Part shown: piece by piece, positions 44,345 through 55,235 of the stretch
How the letters are laid out: the number at the start of each line of letters is the position of its first letter
Numbering within the stretch: position 1 is the stretch's first letter
NCBI RefSeq assembly: GCF_014127105.1
Contig: NZ_CP059902.1
Span: 1,397,001-1,461,000, forward strand
Length of the DNA: 64,000 nt
Direction: 5' to 3'
DNA from: Devosia sp. MC521
GTDB lineage: Bacteria; Pseudomonadota; Alphaproteobacteria; Rhizobiales; Devosiaceae
The notes under the pieces: generated by a model
Seen by the model: only the letters and a program-made list of their open reading frames with translations
Databases searched by the model: none
Told to the model about the DNA's origin: nothing
Position numbers and translations under genes: made by a program

Positions 44345-46351
44345 TCAGCCCTGTTCAAGCCACTTCACCTGTTCTGGCGAAAGCTTGATGTCAAAGGCTT
44401 GCAGGCTATCGTCGAGTTCGAGCACGCGACGTGGTCCGATGAGCGGTATGCTCGGGAACTCTTGGGTGAGCACATAGGCGAGTGCAACGTGGATCGGGGA
44501 CTTTCCGAGTTCCTTTGCCAGTTGCAGGGCGCGGTCACGGCGACCAAAATTCTGGTCATTGTACCAAACGCGGACCAGCTCCTCGTTGTCGGTCTTGTCG
44601 CGACCTGCGAGGTCGGTAAAGAAGCCGCGCGCTTGGCTTGACCATGAGAAGTTGGCGACCTGACGGTCAGTCAACCACTGCTTATAAGCGGGTGTCGACG
44701 AGGTGACGCAACCGTCCCAGATCGGATCGAGCATTTCTGCAAGGGCAAAATTGTTCGACAGCGCCTGTGGCTTGGTCTTGCCGGTGCGTTCGGCATAAGC
44801 AATCGCTTCGTCCATACGCTCCTTGGTCCAGTTTGAGCCGCCGAACGGACCACGAATGCGACCGGCCTTCACCTCAGCGTCCATAGCGTCGACGAATTCG
44901 CCCACTGGGACATCGAGATTGTCGCGGTGCATGAAGTAGATATCGACATAGTCGGTCTGGAGGCGATCCAGCGACTGGGTCAGCTGCTTGCCGATCACGT
45001 CCGGATAGCAGAGCGGGGAGTGCGCACCCTTGCCGATGAGCACAGCCTGTTCGCGGGTGCCGCGGCTGGGGTGCCATTCGCCAAAGAGCTTTTCGGTGTA
45101 GCCGCCGCCGTAGACGAAGGCGGTGTCAAAGAGATTGCCGCCACGCTCCCAAAACGCATCAAGCAGAATGGCGCCAGATGCGAAGGTTTTAAAATCTTCA
45201 AAGCCGAGCGCAACCGCGGAAGCCTGCTTGGAGAGACCCGGAATGGAGCGCTTGGGAATGATGCCGGTGTTGGCACCAAGTTTGCGGTTGTCGAGTGTGG
45301 TGAGGCGCGTTTTGGATTTTTCAATCGAGAACTCAATGCCCGCGTCTGCACGCCACTTATCGAGAACGCGCAGATTGCCCAAGGTGTCGTTCCAGCTCAT
45401 GCCGGGTTCGGTAAATTCCTGACGACCTTCGAGGATCGCCTTGGAGGCAGCGTCAGCTTCAAAGGAATAGACGTGCCGGGTTTCATTGACCGAAACGCTC
45501 TCGGTCTTGCCGCCCTTCACGATCTCGATCTTGCCAAGGCCCTGGTCGCGATTGCCGCCAGCGAACCAGAAGTCTGGCACGTCGATGCGGCCTTGCGAGC
45601 CGTGGATATGCAGGACGTTGTCGAGATTGGCCATAACGGCGCAAGAAACCTGCGCGACGATGCCATTGCCGAAGGTGAGGATTGCTGCGGCGGTATCGTC
45701 GGTGCCTTCAGCGTTGAGCGCAGCCGTGCCAGCGACCTTTACCGGATCGGCGAACGGCTTGCCGTCCACTGCGCCAGCGAGCAAGCGGGCCATGGAAATG
45801 GGATAGCAGCCCACGTCCATAATGCCGCCACCGGCCAGCTTGGACGCAAACAGGCGGTGTTCGGGCTGGAAGGAACCCATGTTGAAGCCGAAGCTCGACT
45901 GGATCATGCGGACTTCGCCGATGGTGCCGGACTTCACCAGTTCAATGATTTTCGCTGTCTGTGGATGCAGGCGATACATGAACGCTTCGCCAGCAAAAGT
46001 GCCAGCCTTGCGGTGAGCGTGGAAGACCGCATCGGCCTCATGCGCGCTCAGCGCAAATGGCTTTTCGACCAGCACATGCTTGCCCGCCTTGGCAGCCTTG
46101 ATGGCCCATTCGGCGTGGCCGGTGTGCGGCACGGCGATATAGACCGCGTCAATATCCGCATCAGCCAGCAGAGCGTCGTAGCCATGCACAACGCGGATGC
46201 CGGGGAAGTCGGTGGCGAGGGAGGCGCGGCTTGGATCGCGGGTTGCGATAGCCGCGAGTTCTCCATGCTCGCTATCGAGCAGGCCGCCGCGGAAGGCCTT
46301 GGCAATGCTGCCTGGCCCGATGATACCCCAGCGGATTTTCGTCTTCGTCAT
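44345..46351 (-). CDS. Gfo/Idh/MocA oxidoreductase fused to an aldo/keto reductase
   Basis: A 668-residue two-domain oxidoreductase. Residues 1-340: a Rossmann loop GIIGPGSIAKAF (9-20), the EKP motif at 96-98 (VLVEKP) and MDVGCYPI (178-185), where Tyr stands for the usual His, as in dihydrodiol-dehydrogenase-like members. Residues 350-668: a TIM-barrel aldo/keto reductase with the catalytic set Asp409, Tyr414, Lys441 and His475. Both active sites look intact. It lies 64 bp downstream of the sugar ABC ATPase as the last gene of that operon, suggesting catabolism of the imported sugar or sugar alcohol. Confidence 0.9.
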   Translation of the reverse strand: MTKTKIRWGIIGPGSIAKAFRGGLLDSEHGELAAIATRDPSRASLATDFPGIRVVHGYDALLADADIDAVYIAVPHTGHAEWAIKAAKAGKHVLVEKPFALSAHEADAVFHAHRKAGTFAGEAFMYRLHPQTAKIIELVKSGTIGEVRMIQSSFGFNMGSFQPEHRLFASKLAGGGIMDVGCYPISMARLLAGAVDGKPFADPVKVAGTAALNAEGTDDTAAAILTFGNGIVAQVSCAVMANLDNVLHIHGSQGRIDVPDFWFAGGNRDQGLGKIEIVKGGKTESVSVNETRHVYSFEADAASKAILEGRQEFTEPGMSWNDTLGNLRVLDKWRADAGIEFSIEKSKTRLTTLDNRKLGANTGIIPKRSIPGLSKQASAVALGFEDFKTFASGAILLDAFWERGGNLFDTAFVYGGGYTEKLFGEWHPSRGTREQAVLIGKGAHSPLCYPDVIGKQLTQSLDRLQTDYVDIYFMHRDNLDVPVGEFVDAMDAEVKAGRIRGPFGGSNWTKERMDEAIAYAERTGKTKPQALSNNFALAEMLDPIWDGCVTSSTPAYKQWLTDRQVANFSWSSQARGFFTDLAGRDKTDNEELVRVWYNDQNFGRRDRALQLAKELGKSPIHVALAYVLTQEFPSIPLIGPRRVLELDDSLQAFDIKLSPEQVKWLEQG

Positions 46352-46371
46352 AGTCTAAGGTCCTTGGTATG

Positions 46372-46394
46372 GGACGACACAGCACCGGTCGTCC
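46372..46394. other. Intergenic hairpin between ATPase and fusion oxidoreductase
   Basis: GGACGAC pairs with GTCGTCC with a 9-nt loop and no T-run. It could modulate mRNA stability between the two genes; a chance hairpin is not excluded. Confidence 0.35.
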
Positions 46395-46415
46395 AAATTT
46401 ATGTGGCGACTTGGG

Positions 46416-47495
<1,080 letters not shown>

Positions 47496-47505
47496 TTGAT
47501 GTTCC

Positions 47506-48318
47506 TCACTTTACGGCGCCGAGCATGCCCTGAACGAACTGGCGTTGCAGGACAAAGAAGATGACGAGGGTTGGCAGCGTGGCCAAAACGGTTGTCAGGA
47601 GGATCACCCCATAGTCGGGCGTGTACGCTGCGGTGAGCGTCGACAGGACGAGGGTGATGGTTTTGTTCTCATTGGTCTGCAGCACGATCAGCGGCCACAG
47701 ATAGTTGTTCCAAGCGCCCATGAAGACGATGATGGTGGCTGCCGCATAGGTGGAGCGCATGGTCGGCAAGTAGACGAAAAGGAAGATTTGCCATTCCTTG
47801 AGGCCGTCCACCCGGGCCGCATCACGCAACTCGCTGGGGAACGCCTTCGTCGCCTGACGGAAGTAGAAGATGATGAAAATCGAAGCGATGCTGGGCAGGA
47901 TCACAGCGGTAAAGCTGTTGCTCAGCTGCGCCCGCGAGATCATCACGAACAGCGGAACCATCAACGCCGCAAAGGGGATCGACAGAAACAGCAGGAGCAG
48001 CTGGAAAATGCGCTCGCGAACACGGGAGCGGAAGATCTCAAAGCCGTAACCCGCCATGGACGAAACGGCTAAGGTCAGAACGGTGGAGACTATGGCAATG
48101 TAGAAGGAATTGCCAAAGACCCGCACGAGATCGACCTGAGCCATCAGATTGGCGAAGTTCTCGAACAGGCTGGTGCCAACGCTGAGCCTACCGGTGACGA
48201 TATCGCTCGACTTGTTGGTGGCACCTACCACCATCCAGAAGAAGGGGAAGACCGATAGGAAGGCGGCAAAGGCAAGCAGAGCATAGGTCGCCGTGCGCTT
48301 GATCAGATAGCTGCTCAT
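47506..48318 (-). CDS. Carbohydrate ABC permease, MalG type
   Basis: A 270-residue inner-membrane permease with about six helices. The EAA-like loop appears as ELRDAARVDGLKEWQIFLFVYLP. ATG 48316-48318 has GGAGG 6 nt upstream and overlaps the stop of the MalF-type gene by 4 bp (ATGA). Confidence 0.93.
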   Translation of the reverse strand: MSSYLIKRTATYALLAFAAFLSVFPFFWMVVGATNKSSDIVTGRLSVGTSLFENFANLMAQVDLVRVFGNSFYIAIVSTVLTLAVSSMAGYGFEIFRSRVRERIFQLLLLFLSIPFAALMVPLFVMISRAQLSNSFTAVILPSIASIFIIFYFRQATKAFPSELRDAARVDGLKEWQIFLFVYLPTMRSTYAAATIIVFMGAWNNYLWPLIVLQTNENKTITLVLSTLTAAYTPDYGVILLTTVLATLPTLVIFFVLQRQFVQGMLGAVK

Positions 48319-49205
48319 GATGCCCTCCGGCGATCGCGTGCAATGAAGAACTGCATGATGCTGAGAACTGCCACAATCAGAACGATCACCCACGAAACCA
48401 AGGCCGAATAGCCAAAGCTTGGCATCATGCGGAAGGTGAGGTTGTAGATGTAGAGTGAGAGGGTCATCGTGCCATTGCCCGGGCCGCCCTGGGTAATGTT
48501 GTTGACCTCGTCAAACAGCTGCAGCGTGCCGATGGTGGACAGAATGGTGGTGAACAGGATCACCGGCTTGAGCATCGGAACAGTGATCCTCCAGAAGCGC
48601 GCCCACGCGGGCACGCCATCAATGCGCGCAGCTTCATAAATCGACTTGTCGATGTTCTGGAGCGCAGCGAGATAGAAGATCATGTTGTAGCCGGTCCACC
48701 GCCAGGTGATGGCGGAGATGATGACGATCTTGGCCCAGAATGGGTCGGTCAGCCACGGGATTGGCGCGCCGATAATATGCAAGCCCATGAGCGCCTGATT
48801 GATGACGCCATCAGTCGAGAACATCGATTTGAAAAGGCTCGAATAGGCGATCAGCGAGGTGACGCAAGGCAGGAACAGAAGAGTTCTGAAGAGCCCGCGG
48901 AAGCGCAGCGATGGATCGTTCAGCGCCACTGCAGACAGCAGGGCCAAAACGATCATGATCGGCACTTGGATGATGAAGAAGATGATGGTGTTGGTCAGCG
49001 CCTGAACGAGCAGGGCGTCATTGGCCAAACGCTGGATATTGGCGAAGCCGCCAAATGAGAAGCTGTTGCCACGCCCCACCTGAAAGCTCATCCAGAGCGA
49101 CCAGATGATGGGGTAGATCATAAACAGGCCAAGCAGGACCATTGCGGGCATGATGAATGCCCAGCCATTGAACTGCTCATTACGGTCCAAACGCGCTTGC
49201 GCCAT
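48315..49205 (-). CDS. Carbohydrate ABC permease, MalF type
   Basis: A 296-residue inner-membrane permease with about six helices. The EAA loop is IYEAARIDGVPAWARFWRITVP. ATG 49203-49205 is preceded by GGAG at 6 nt; longer in-frame starts read through non-conserved sequence. It is separated from the binding-protein gene by 71 bp containing a GC-rich hairpin. Confidence 0.93.
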   Translation of the reverse strand: MAQARLDRNEQFNGWAFIMPAMVLLGLFMIYPIIWSLWMSFQVGRGNSFSFGGFANIQRLANDALLVQALTNTIIFFIIQVPIMIVLALLSAVALNDPSLRFRGLFRTLLFLPCVTSLIAYSSLFKSMFSTDGVINQALMGLHIIGAPIPWLTDPFWAKIVIISAITWRWTGYNMIFYLAALQNIDKSIYEAARIDGVPAWARFWRITVPMLKPVILFTTILSTIGTLQLFDEVNNITQGGPGNGTMTLSLYIYNLTFRMMPSFGYSALVSWVIVLIVAVLSIMQFFIARDRRRAS

Positions 49206-49239
49206 GTCCGCTCCAATCAAATGCTGGAATTTCTCGGAA

Positions 49240-49263
49240 GGGGGCAGGCCGGAACCCGCCCCC
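49240..49263 (-). other. GC-rich hairpin after the binding-protein gene
   Basis: GGGGGC pairs with GCCCCC around a 12-nt loop in the 71-bp gap between the solute-binding-protein and permease genes. Such hairpins often stabilise the binding-protein mRNA or partly stop transcription, giving more binding protein than permease. Here that role is inferred. Confidence 0.55.
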
Positions 49264-49276
49264 CGTCGGGGAGGAA

Positions 49277-50551
49277 TTATTGCATCTGCTGGCGCAGCTG
49301 AGCGTCCATAGCCTTCAGCGCTTCGTCGATATTGCCACCGTTCGCGATGTTCGGGAGCTGGGCACGAACAGCGAGGCGAGCTTCTGGCGTGAAGGTGCCG
49401 TAGTCGACCGATGGAACCTGAGCGAGCCAATCGGAGAAGTTCTGCCAAACGGGTTCGCCGCTGAAGAATTCGTCGCTGGCCTTGTAGGCATCGCCTTCAC
49501 GCGCCGCGAGGAGGGAGCCAACAGCGCCCTGATTGATCAGAATGCCCTGGTAGAAGTCGACGTCTTCAGCCCAGATGGTCTTGAGGAAGTCGATGGCTTC
49601 TTCCTGGTTCTGCGAGGAGGACAGGACGTACCAGCTCGAGCCACCATTGTTGGAATAGTTGGTTGCGCCTGCAACGTCATTGAGCTTTGGCATTGGAGCT
49701 ACGCGCCACTTGCCAGCCTGATCTGCTGCCGACTTAACGGTACCGGTGATCCAAACACCCTGCGGAACCATGGCGATTTCGCCCGAGGTGAACGCGCCGG
49801 TGTAGCCGGTCCAATCCGACACTGGCTTGATCAGTCCGGCCTGAGCCATTTCCTGGAAGACTTCCAGGGATTCCTTGAGCGCAGGGTTGTCGAGAATGTT
49901 CGGCTCGTTCCCTTCCTTGAGGTACCACTGACCAGCGGACAGCATCATCATGATGATCTGACCATCATCATTATAGTCCATGTCGATCAGCTGCTTGCCG
50001 GTCTTGGCGAGAATATCCTTGCCGATCTCGACCAGGCGATCCCAGGTGATGTCCTGAACGTCTTCAGGCTTGTAGCCAGCTTCTTCAAGGTAGTCGGCGC
50101 GGTAGAAGAGGCCAGTCACGCCGGAGTCAAACGGCAGGGAGTAGGACTTGCCTTCATATGTAGCCGCCGCGACCTTGTAGTCCGCGAACTTGCTCATATC
50201 GATATGGTCCGACAGCGGCACGAACGCGCCAGGGAAGGACTGCAGGAAGCGCTGAATATTGTCGTCCTGAATCAAGACGATGTCAGGCAGGCCATCAGAA
50301 ACGCCAGCGAGCAGCTGGGTCTGTAGCTTCTGGTTGATTTCGTCTTGGGTGACATTGGTCACAACGAATGTGGTGTCGGCATTATTGGCTTGGTAGCGCG
50401 CGGTGGCGTCGGCCATGGCGGCGATGTTGAAGTTCGGGTCCCAGGCCCAAACATTCACTTCGCCTGCGGTGGCTGCCGCAAAACCGAGCATGCTCACGCC
50501 AGCCATAGCGGTGGCGAGAGTACGTGCAAAACGCGTGCTCACTTTAGTCAT
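49277..50551 (-). CDS. Extracellular sugar-binding protein of ABC transporter
   Basis: A 424-residue family 1 solute-binding protein. The signal peptide (MLGFAAATAGEV, cut near residue 29) is followed by VNVWAWDPNFN. The two-lobe fold is supported by LPDIVLIQDDN, YSLPFDSGVTGLFYRADYL and MVPQGVWITGTV. GGGAGG precedes the ATG. It is the first gene of a five-gene operon; the ligand could be a mono- or disaccharide. It is divergent from an AraC-type regulator. Confidence 0.93.
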   Translation of the reverse strand: MTKVSTRFARTLATAMAGVSMLGFAAATAGEVNVWAWDPNFNIAAMADATARYQANNADTTFVVTNVTQDEINQKLQTQLLAGVSDGLPDIVLIQDDNIQRFLQSFPGAFVPLSDHIDMSKFADYKVAAATYEGKSYSLPFDSGVTGLFYRADYLEEAGYKPEDVQDITWDRLVEIGKDILAKTGKQLIDMDYNDDGQIIMMMLSAGQWYLKEGNEPNILDNPALKESLEVFQEMAQAGLIKPVSDWTGYTGAFTSGEIAMVPQGVWITGTVKSAADQAGKWRVAPMPKLNDVAGATNYSNNGGSSWYVLSSSQNQEEAIDFLKTIWAEDVDFYQGILINQGAVGSLLAAREGDAYKASDEFFSGEPVWQNFSDWLAQVPSVDYGTFTPEARLAVRAQLPNIANGGNIDEALKAMDAQLRQQMQ

Positions 50552-50624
50552 AACTATCCTCCCGTTTTCAGTTGCTCTTCCTCTGAGCGGTTCTTAAGCT
50601 AGTTGAAGGGAGGAATTGGTCGCT

Positions 50625-51563
50625 TTGAAACGGTATCCAAAGTTGGCGGATAGTAAGATTGCTCACCAAGCATTCTATGTCGCCTTGCCTAATGGTGTTG
50701 AGCGTACGCCAACATCGCTGCATACTTTCCACGCACACCCCTTGATTATGACCTCTGCGCACTGGCATGCGCAGGTTGAAATCAATTATATTGTAAGAGG
50801 TTGGGCCCACTACAAAATGGCGGGCCATGAAGTAACATTCGCGGCGGGCGATCTTGCGATGTTCTGGGGCGGGCAGCCACACTGGATGTCGGCCGGTTCA
50901 GACGATCTTGTTTATGCTGGCGCTCATCTTCCGCTGGTGCACTTTTTCAGGCTACGCCTGTCCTCCGAGCTGCAATCGCGCCTGATGCAGGGCAATATCC
51001 TCATCACCCAAGATACCGATGAGTCAGACCCCATCAATTTTGCGCGCTGGGACGCCTATGCGCGCTCGGGCGATCCGATGAAGGCGAGCATCGCCGTTGA
51101 CGAACTGCTGCTGCGCATCGAACGCGTCCGCTTCTCGCCGTTCCGAATGTTACCGGATGATAAGCCCATTGGCACATTAGCCAATGATCAGCACACCTCG
51201 CCTCTCGTGGTGCGCATTTGTGAGTTCATCTCGCAGAACTTCCGTGAGGAAATTGATTCTGTAGACATAGCTGTAGCGGCAGATGTTCATCCAAAATATG
51301 CGATGACGGTGTTCAAAAAATCGACCGGCATGACGCTGAATGACTACACCAATCTGATGCGGCTCTCTTATGCGCAGGCGCTGTTGATGCGTGACGAGGA
51401 GAGCGTTCTCACCATTGCGATGGACAGCGGCTTCGGCTCGCTCAGCGCCTTCAATAAGTCATTCCGCAAAGTTGCAGGCATGTCGCCGAGCGACTTCCGC
51501 CGCGAAGTGCGAACACGCCCACCGGTGACACCGGCAGGCGTTGATCATGTTGTCTATGCCTAG
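50625..51563 (+). CDS. AraC family regulator (MelR-like)
   Basis: A 312-residue regulator: an N-terminal cupin sensor (HWHAQVEINYIVRG, FAAGDLAMFWGGQPH; about 45-90) and a C-terminal pair of helix-turn-helix motifs (about 205-300; SVLTIAMDSGFGSLSAFNKSFRK). TTG 50625 is set because GGGAGGA lies 10 nt upstream. A TTG at 50616 is too close to that site. It most likely controls the divergent sugar operon through the 73-bp intergenic region. Confidence 0.9.
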   Translation: MKRYPKLADSKIAHQAFYVALPNGVERTPTSLHTFHAHPLIMTSAHWHAQVEINYIVRGWAHYKMAGHEVTFAAGDLAMFWGGQPHWMSAGSDDLVYAGAHLPLVHFFRLRLSSELQSRLMQGNILITQDTDESDPINFARWDAYARSGDPMKASIAVDELLLRIERVRFSPFRMLPDDKPIGTLANDQHTSPLVVRICEFISQNFREEIDSVDIAVAADVHPKYAMTVFKKSTGMTLNDYTNLMRLSYAQALLMRDEESVLTIAMDSGFGSLSAFNKSFRKVAGMSPSDFRREVRTRPPVTPAGVDHVVYA

Positions 51564-51582
51564 CGAAAAATTCGGCTAGCGC

Positions 51583-51882
51583 TCAGCGCTGGTCGATAAG
51601 CTTTTTGAAAAGCGATTTCTTTTTGATGCCGTCGGTCGAATGACCTTTGGTCTTGCTCAGATTGATGACCACGACCACATCGCCATCCTGCATATTGGCG
51701 CCGGCCATAATGTCTTCTTTCAGGCCAAGCGAATTGCGGGTTGAAGGCACGAGGAAAAAGCTCGAGGTTTCGCCCCAGATGTCACCATCGGCATTGGTCT
51801 CGATGGATTTGATCAGCGCATTATAGCGTTCCTGATAATCGCCACCGTCTTCAAGCTTAAAACTGACCGCAAACAACGCCAC
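51583..51882 (-). CDS. SinR family protein with Cas2-like fold
   Basis: A 99-residue protein recognised by its resemblance to the SinR/Cas2-type ferredoxin fold: FAVSFKLEDGGDYQERYNAL, a central WGETSSFFLVPSTRNS and a final strand DGDVVVVINL. A catalytic Asp like that of Cas2 is not evident in the first strand. No cas genes or CRISPR array are in the window, and no toxin-antitoxin partner is adjacent. The biological role is unknown. Confidence 0.65.
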   Translation of the reverse strand: MALFAVSFKLEDGGDYQERYNALIKSIETNADGDIWGETSSFFLVPSTRNSLGLKEDIMAGANMQDGDVVVVINLSKTKGHSTDGIKKKSLFKKLIDQR

Positions 51883-51995
51883 TGGGAATACTCCTAAATC
51901 CTGACCCTCAGCTTAGCGGAGATGGGCGAGGGGGGATAGGGTAGGGTGTGCCCAACTGATGGAAGGCGCCCATCGTAGGGGCTCTCCAATGAAGT

Positions 51996-52022
51996 AGGGC
52001 CGAAGCTTGGTGCTCCGGCCCT
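51996..52022. terminator. Possible terminator of the chemoreceptor gene
   Basis: AGGGCCG (51996-52002) pairs with CGGCCCT (52016-52022), 46 bp after the chemoreceptor stop. There is no T-run on the minus strand, so it is only a candidate. Confidence 0.4.
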
Positions 52023-52068
52023 TGAACGCTATCGTCGTTGCAGGGTTAGCCCCTTGCTGGTTCCAACC

Positions 52069-54483
52069 TCAAAACTCGTCCCAATCCGAGTTTACAGCGG
52101 TATTGCCGCGACTGAGATAGGTTTGAGCGGCAGATGGCTGATTGCGGCGCTGGGGGCGGGCAGCAGGCGCTGCAGGAGCCGCCGGAGCGGCTGCGGAGGT
52201 GCGAGCACGGGCGTCGGTACGGAAAACCGCGACAACGCGATCCAGCTCATTCGCCTGCGCTTCGGTCTGTTCGATCGCAGCATTGGTTTCTTCAACAAGC
52301 GCCGCATTGTGCTGGGTCATCTCATCCATCTGGCGGACGGCGATGGTCACCTCTTCAATGGCCGAGGCCTGTTCGCGGCTGTCGCGCGCAATGCTGTCCA
52401 TGAGGCGCGAGTTGGACTTGGCGGCTTCAACCATAGAGGCAAGCTTGCCAGCGGCTTCATCGACAAGGCGCGTGCCCACGGTGACTTCATTGGCCGACGC
52501 TTCGATCAGGGCCTTGACGTCGGAAGACGCCTGGGCAGCAGACTGAGCCAAACGGCGGACTTCGACAGCCACGACAGCAAAGCCCTTGCCCGCATCGCCA
52601 GCACGTGCCGCTTCAACCGAAGCGTTCAGCGCCAGCAGATTGGTCTGGAAGGCGATATCGTCGATGAGCCCGATGATGTTGGAAATCTTGGCCGAAGAGG
52701 TCGAGATCTGGGTCATGGCCAAGGTTGCCTTGGTCATCACTTCACCGCCTTCTTCGGCAGTGCGTGTGACCAGCTGCGCGTCTTGGTTGGCATCGCGGGC
52801 GCGATCAGCACTCTGAACGACCGTATGCGCGAGCTGTTCCATCGCCGCAGAGGTTTGCTCAATGGTTGCAGCCTGCTTGGTGGTCCGTTCGGAGAGATCG
52901 TTTGCGCCAGAGAGAAGCTCGCCAGTCGCCGTCTTGATCGACTGCGAGGTGTGCTTGAGCTGGCTAACAACGTCGCTCAGTGTTTCGGCGACGGCGTTCG
53001 CGTCTTCTTTGAGCTTGGCGAAGGCACCGCGGTAGTCGCCCGACATGCGAACTGTCAGATCGGTACGGGCCAGAGCGCCGAGCACGACACCGGTTTCGCC
53101 AATGCCACGATCCACGGTTTCGACCAGCGAATTGATGCTGCCTGCCAGGCCGTTCAATTCAGGATCTGGGAACTGGGAATGAACGCGCTTGGAGAAGTCG
53201 CCGGCGATAGCGGCATCCACCACTTCGCCGAAGGCCGCCTGCAGATCGGTCATCATATCGCGACGGCTCTGCTCGTCGGCAATGATGCGCGCGGCTTCTG
53301 CTTCGGTCATCTGGCTAATTTTGAGGCCGTTTTCGCGGAAGACTTCTACCGCACGCGCCATGCCGCCAATTTCGTCCCCACCGTCGCGATAGGGAACTTC
53401 GATGTCATACTTGCCTTCGGTGAGCTCACGCATAACCCCAGTCATGCGGACAATCGGCTTGGCAATCATACCGGCACCCAGGCGCACGAGTGCCAAGGTT
53501 ATGATCAGCAGGACGACCGATGCGATCAGCGCCAGATTACGCGTTTCGTTGATCGAGGCGTAAATAGTTTCCGTCGGGATCTCCATGATTAGCGTCCACT
53601 CTTCGGACACTCCCGGAAACTTGACGCGGCTCGCAATGGCAAAGAGCTCGGTGCCGGTCGGGTCGATATAGCTTTGGCCAGTGGTGACCATGGCTTCGCC
53701 CAACATGCCGGCAGCAAATGCCGGCGGCATCATCTGGCCGACTTGCGCGGGGTCCCAGTGGGCCACCCACTGCGTGTCATGGCTGACCAGCATAATGCGG
53801 CCGGTGCCGAAAGGCTTCATATCGCCGATCAGGTGACCAATCGTATCGAGCGATAGATCCGCCGTGAGAATACCGATTGGTTTCTCGTTCTTCCGAATGA
53901 TTTCAGTGAAGGTGCTGAGCAGAATGGACTGCCCATTGACTGGATAGGCGTAGGGTGGGGTCACCAGATCGCGGTTTTCCCGCAGTGGCATATCATACCA
54001 GCTCTCCGTGCCGTTCTCCGGCGACATGTCGAGCAGTTCGGTCTGCAAGCCGTTTTCGCTGTTCGTGAAATACGGAACGAAACGGCCGGTCGCATCAGAA
54101 TAGGGATGGCCGATATGCTGGGCGTCATTGCCGTCGAGCGCATTGGGCTCGAAGGCGAGCGTCATGCCGGTGAGGGCAGGGTTCGACGAGACAACGGATT
54201 TGACCATTTCTCCGAGCTGGTCGCGGCTAAACTGAGCGTGCTCAATCGTTCCTTCAACTGCAGCGCTCAACCCGCGGGCTGTGCCGATGAGCGAGCTGAA
54301 CTCGCCTTCGACCATCTCTGTATACGAGCTCATGAGGGCGCGTGCCTGCGCCTCTGCTTCGCTCCGTGCGGCGTTGGACATCAGGGAAGTGCCCCCGATC
54401 ACGATAACTGCCAAACTGGAAGCGATGATAACACCTGCACCTGCCATCAGCTTGGTGCGTATAGTTAAATTGGAGAACTTCAT
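52069..54483 (-). CDS. Methyl-accepting chemotaxis protein with dCache sensor
   Basis: An 804-residue membrane chemoreceptor. First helix near residues 12-34; a periplasmic dCache domain to about 310 ([17 protein letters not shown] is a ligand-pocket region); a second helix; then HAMP domains (a second one appears near 440-490) and the signalling hairpin [18 protein letters not shown]. The C-terminus ends in Asp-Trp-Asp-Glu-Phe, a CheR-docking pentapeptide of the xWxxF type. No other chemotaxis genes are near. The ligand is unknown. Confidence 0.95.
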   Translation of the reverse strand: MKFSNLTIRTKLMAGAGVIIASSLAVIVIGGTSLMSNAARSEAEAQARALMSSYTEMVEGEFSSLIGTARGLSAAVEGTIEHAQFSRDQLGEMVKSVVSSNPALTGMTLAFEPNALDGNDAQHIGHPYSDATGRFVPYFTNSENGLQTELLDMSPENGTESWYDMPLRENRDLVTPPYAYPVNGQSILLSTFTEIIRKNEKPIGILTADLSLDTIGHLIGDMKPFGTGRIMLVSHDTQWVAHWDPAQVGQMMPPAFAAGMLGEAMVTTGQSYIDPTGTELFAIASRVKFPGVSEEWTLIMEIPTETIYASINETRNLALIASVVLLIITLALVRLGAGMIAKPIVRMTGVMRELTEGKYDIEVPYRDGGDEIGGMARAVEVFRENGLKISQMTEAEAARIIADEQSRRDMMTDLQAAFGEVVDAAIAGDFSKRVHSQFPDPELNGLAGSINSLVETVDRGIGETGVVLGALARTDLTVRMSGDYRGAFAKLKEDANAVAETLSDVVSQLKHTSQSIKTATGELLSGANDLSERTTKQAATIEQTSAAMEQLAHTVVQSADRARDANQDAQLVTRTAEEGGEVMTKATLAMTQISTSSAKISNIIGLIDDIAFQTNLLALNASVEAARAGDAGKGFAVVAVEVRRLAQSAAQASSDVKALIEASANEVTVGTRLVDEAAGKLASMVEAAKSNSRLMDSIARDSREQASAIEEVTIAVRQMDEMTQHNAALVEETNAAIEQTEAQANELDRVVAVFRTDARARTSAAAPAAPAAPAARPQRRNQPSAAQTYLSRGNTAVNSDWDEF

Positions 54484-54953
54484 CTCTCATGCATGCCCTG
54501 ACGTCTCGTTCAAAGACTGAACTTGACGGGCCCTATTGGCCGTTCTTGACCCGATTACGGCCCAAGGTCTTCAGGGGTTAGTCTTTTAGGCTAGTGATGC
54601 CGCCTGAAGCACTTGCGTGCTCTGATCTGTCAACTTGCTTCCATGAATCGCGTTAATAGGTGGTAAATTACTGTGGCTCGTCATCTTCTTTGGATGTGAT
54701 TTTTGTTTTCCGTCTACTTGCGACGAACTGTGTGGCTCAGCCCCGCATAGGCGGCACTGAACGCAGCGCGGTCGGCGAGGCCTCGGTATGTTTTCAATCG
54801 AACACGACGCCCACGAGAAACGCCAGGTGGGCTGGAATTCCGGGGGCTACCCAGGCCTCAGTGTTGATTGTGCCAACTGCACCTTACAAGGGGAGAGGAG
54901 CGGGGAAGCGCATGTGCCAGCGATGGGCCGGTTCGTGCGTTTCCGAGCTCATT
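54484..54953. other. Gene-poor region upstream of the chemoreceptor
   Basis: About 470 bp without a supported gene. The left end holds the chemoreceptor promoter region on the minus strand. Open frames of 80-100 codons on the plus strand (54660-54968 and 54788-55036) have no ribosome-binding site or recognisable family. A GAGG-rich purine stretch lies near 54890-54905. No RNA gene recognised. Confidence 0.5.
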
Positions 54954-55235
54954 TTACTTGGTGGTTGATTTCGCGGCCTCGTCGGCACGCTCCCCTGGTT
55001 CAGTCGGCTCAGCTGGTGGCGCGGCAATGGTACTGACAAACTTGGCGCAGCCACGGGCGGCTTGGACATGGGTGATCGGCGTCGTTCCGCCATTCATCGA
55101 CCAATTCTGGCCGTTGTCGCAGGTCACCCAGTTTTTGCCGTTGACGCTGTGGATGACATAGGCTTGGGCGGCGGTTACGGGAATGATCAGTAAAGTGGAA
55201 ACAAGAGCGATTTTGGCGATAAAGGTCTTCGTCAC
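54954..55235 (-). CDS. Small secreted protein of unknown function
   Basis: A 93-residue protein with a signal peptide (hydrophobic ALVSTLLIIPVTA, cut after AQA). The mature part is about 68 residues with two cysteines (VTCDNGQNW and ARGCAKF) that could form one disulfide, then an acidic disordered tail. GTG at 55233-55235 is preceded by AGGAGG at about 9 nt; an earlier in-frame start lacks these marks. Family not recognised. Confidence 0.7.
   Translation of the reverse strand: MTKTFIAKIALVSTLLIIPVTAAQAYVIHSVNGKNWVTCDNGQNWSMNGGTTPITHVQAARGCAKFVSTIAAPPAEPTEPGERADEAAKSTTK

Noticed and set aside
49280-50326. 348-codon open frame on the plus strand
   Set aside because: Antisense to the sugar-binding protein gene.
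52054-53592. 512-codon open frame on the plus strand
   Set aside because: Antisense to the chemoreceptor signalling region; no domain or ribosome-binding site.
54788-55036. 82-codon open frame in the gene-poor region
   Set aside because: No ribosome-binding site, and it runs into the opposite-strand secreted protein gene, which has better support.
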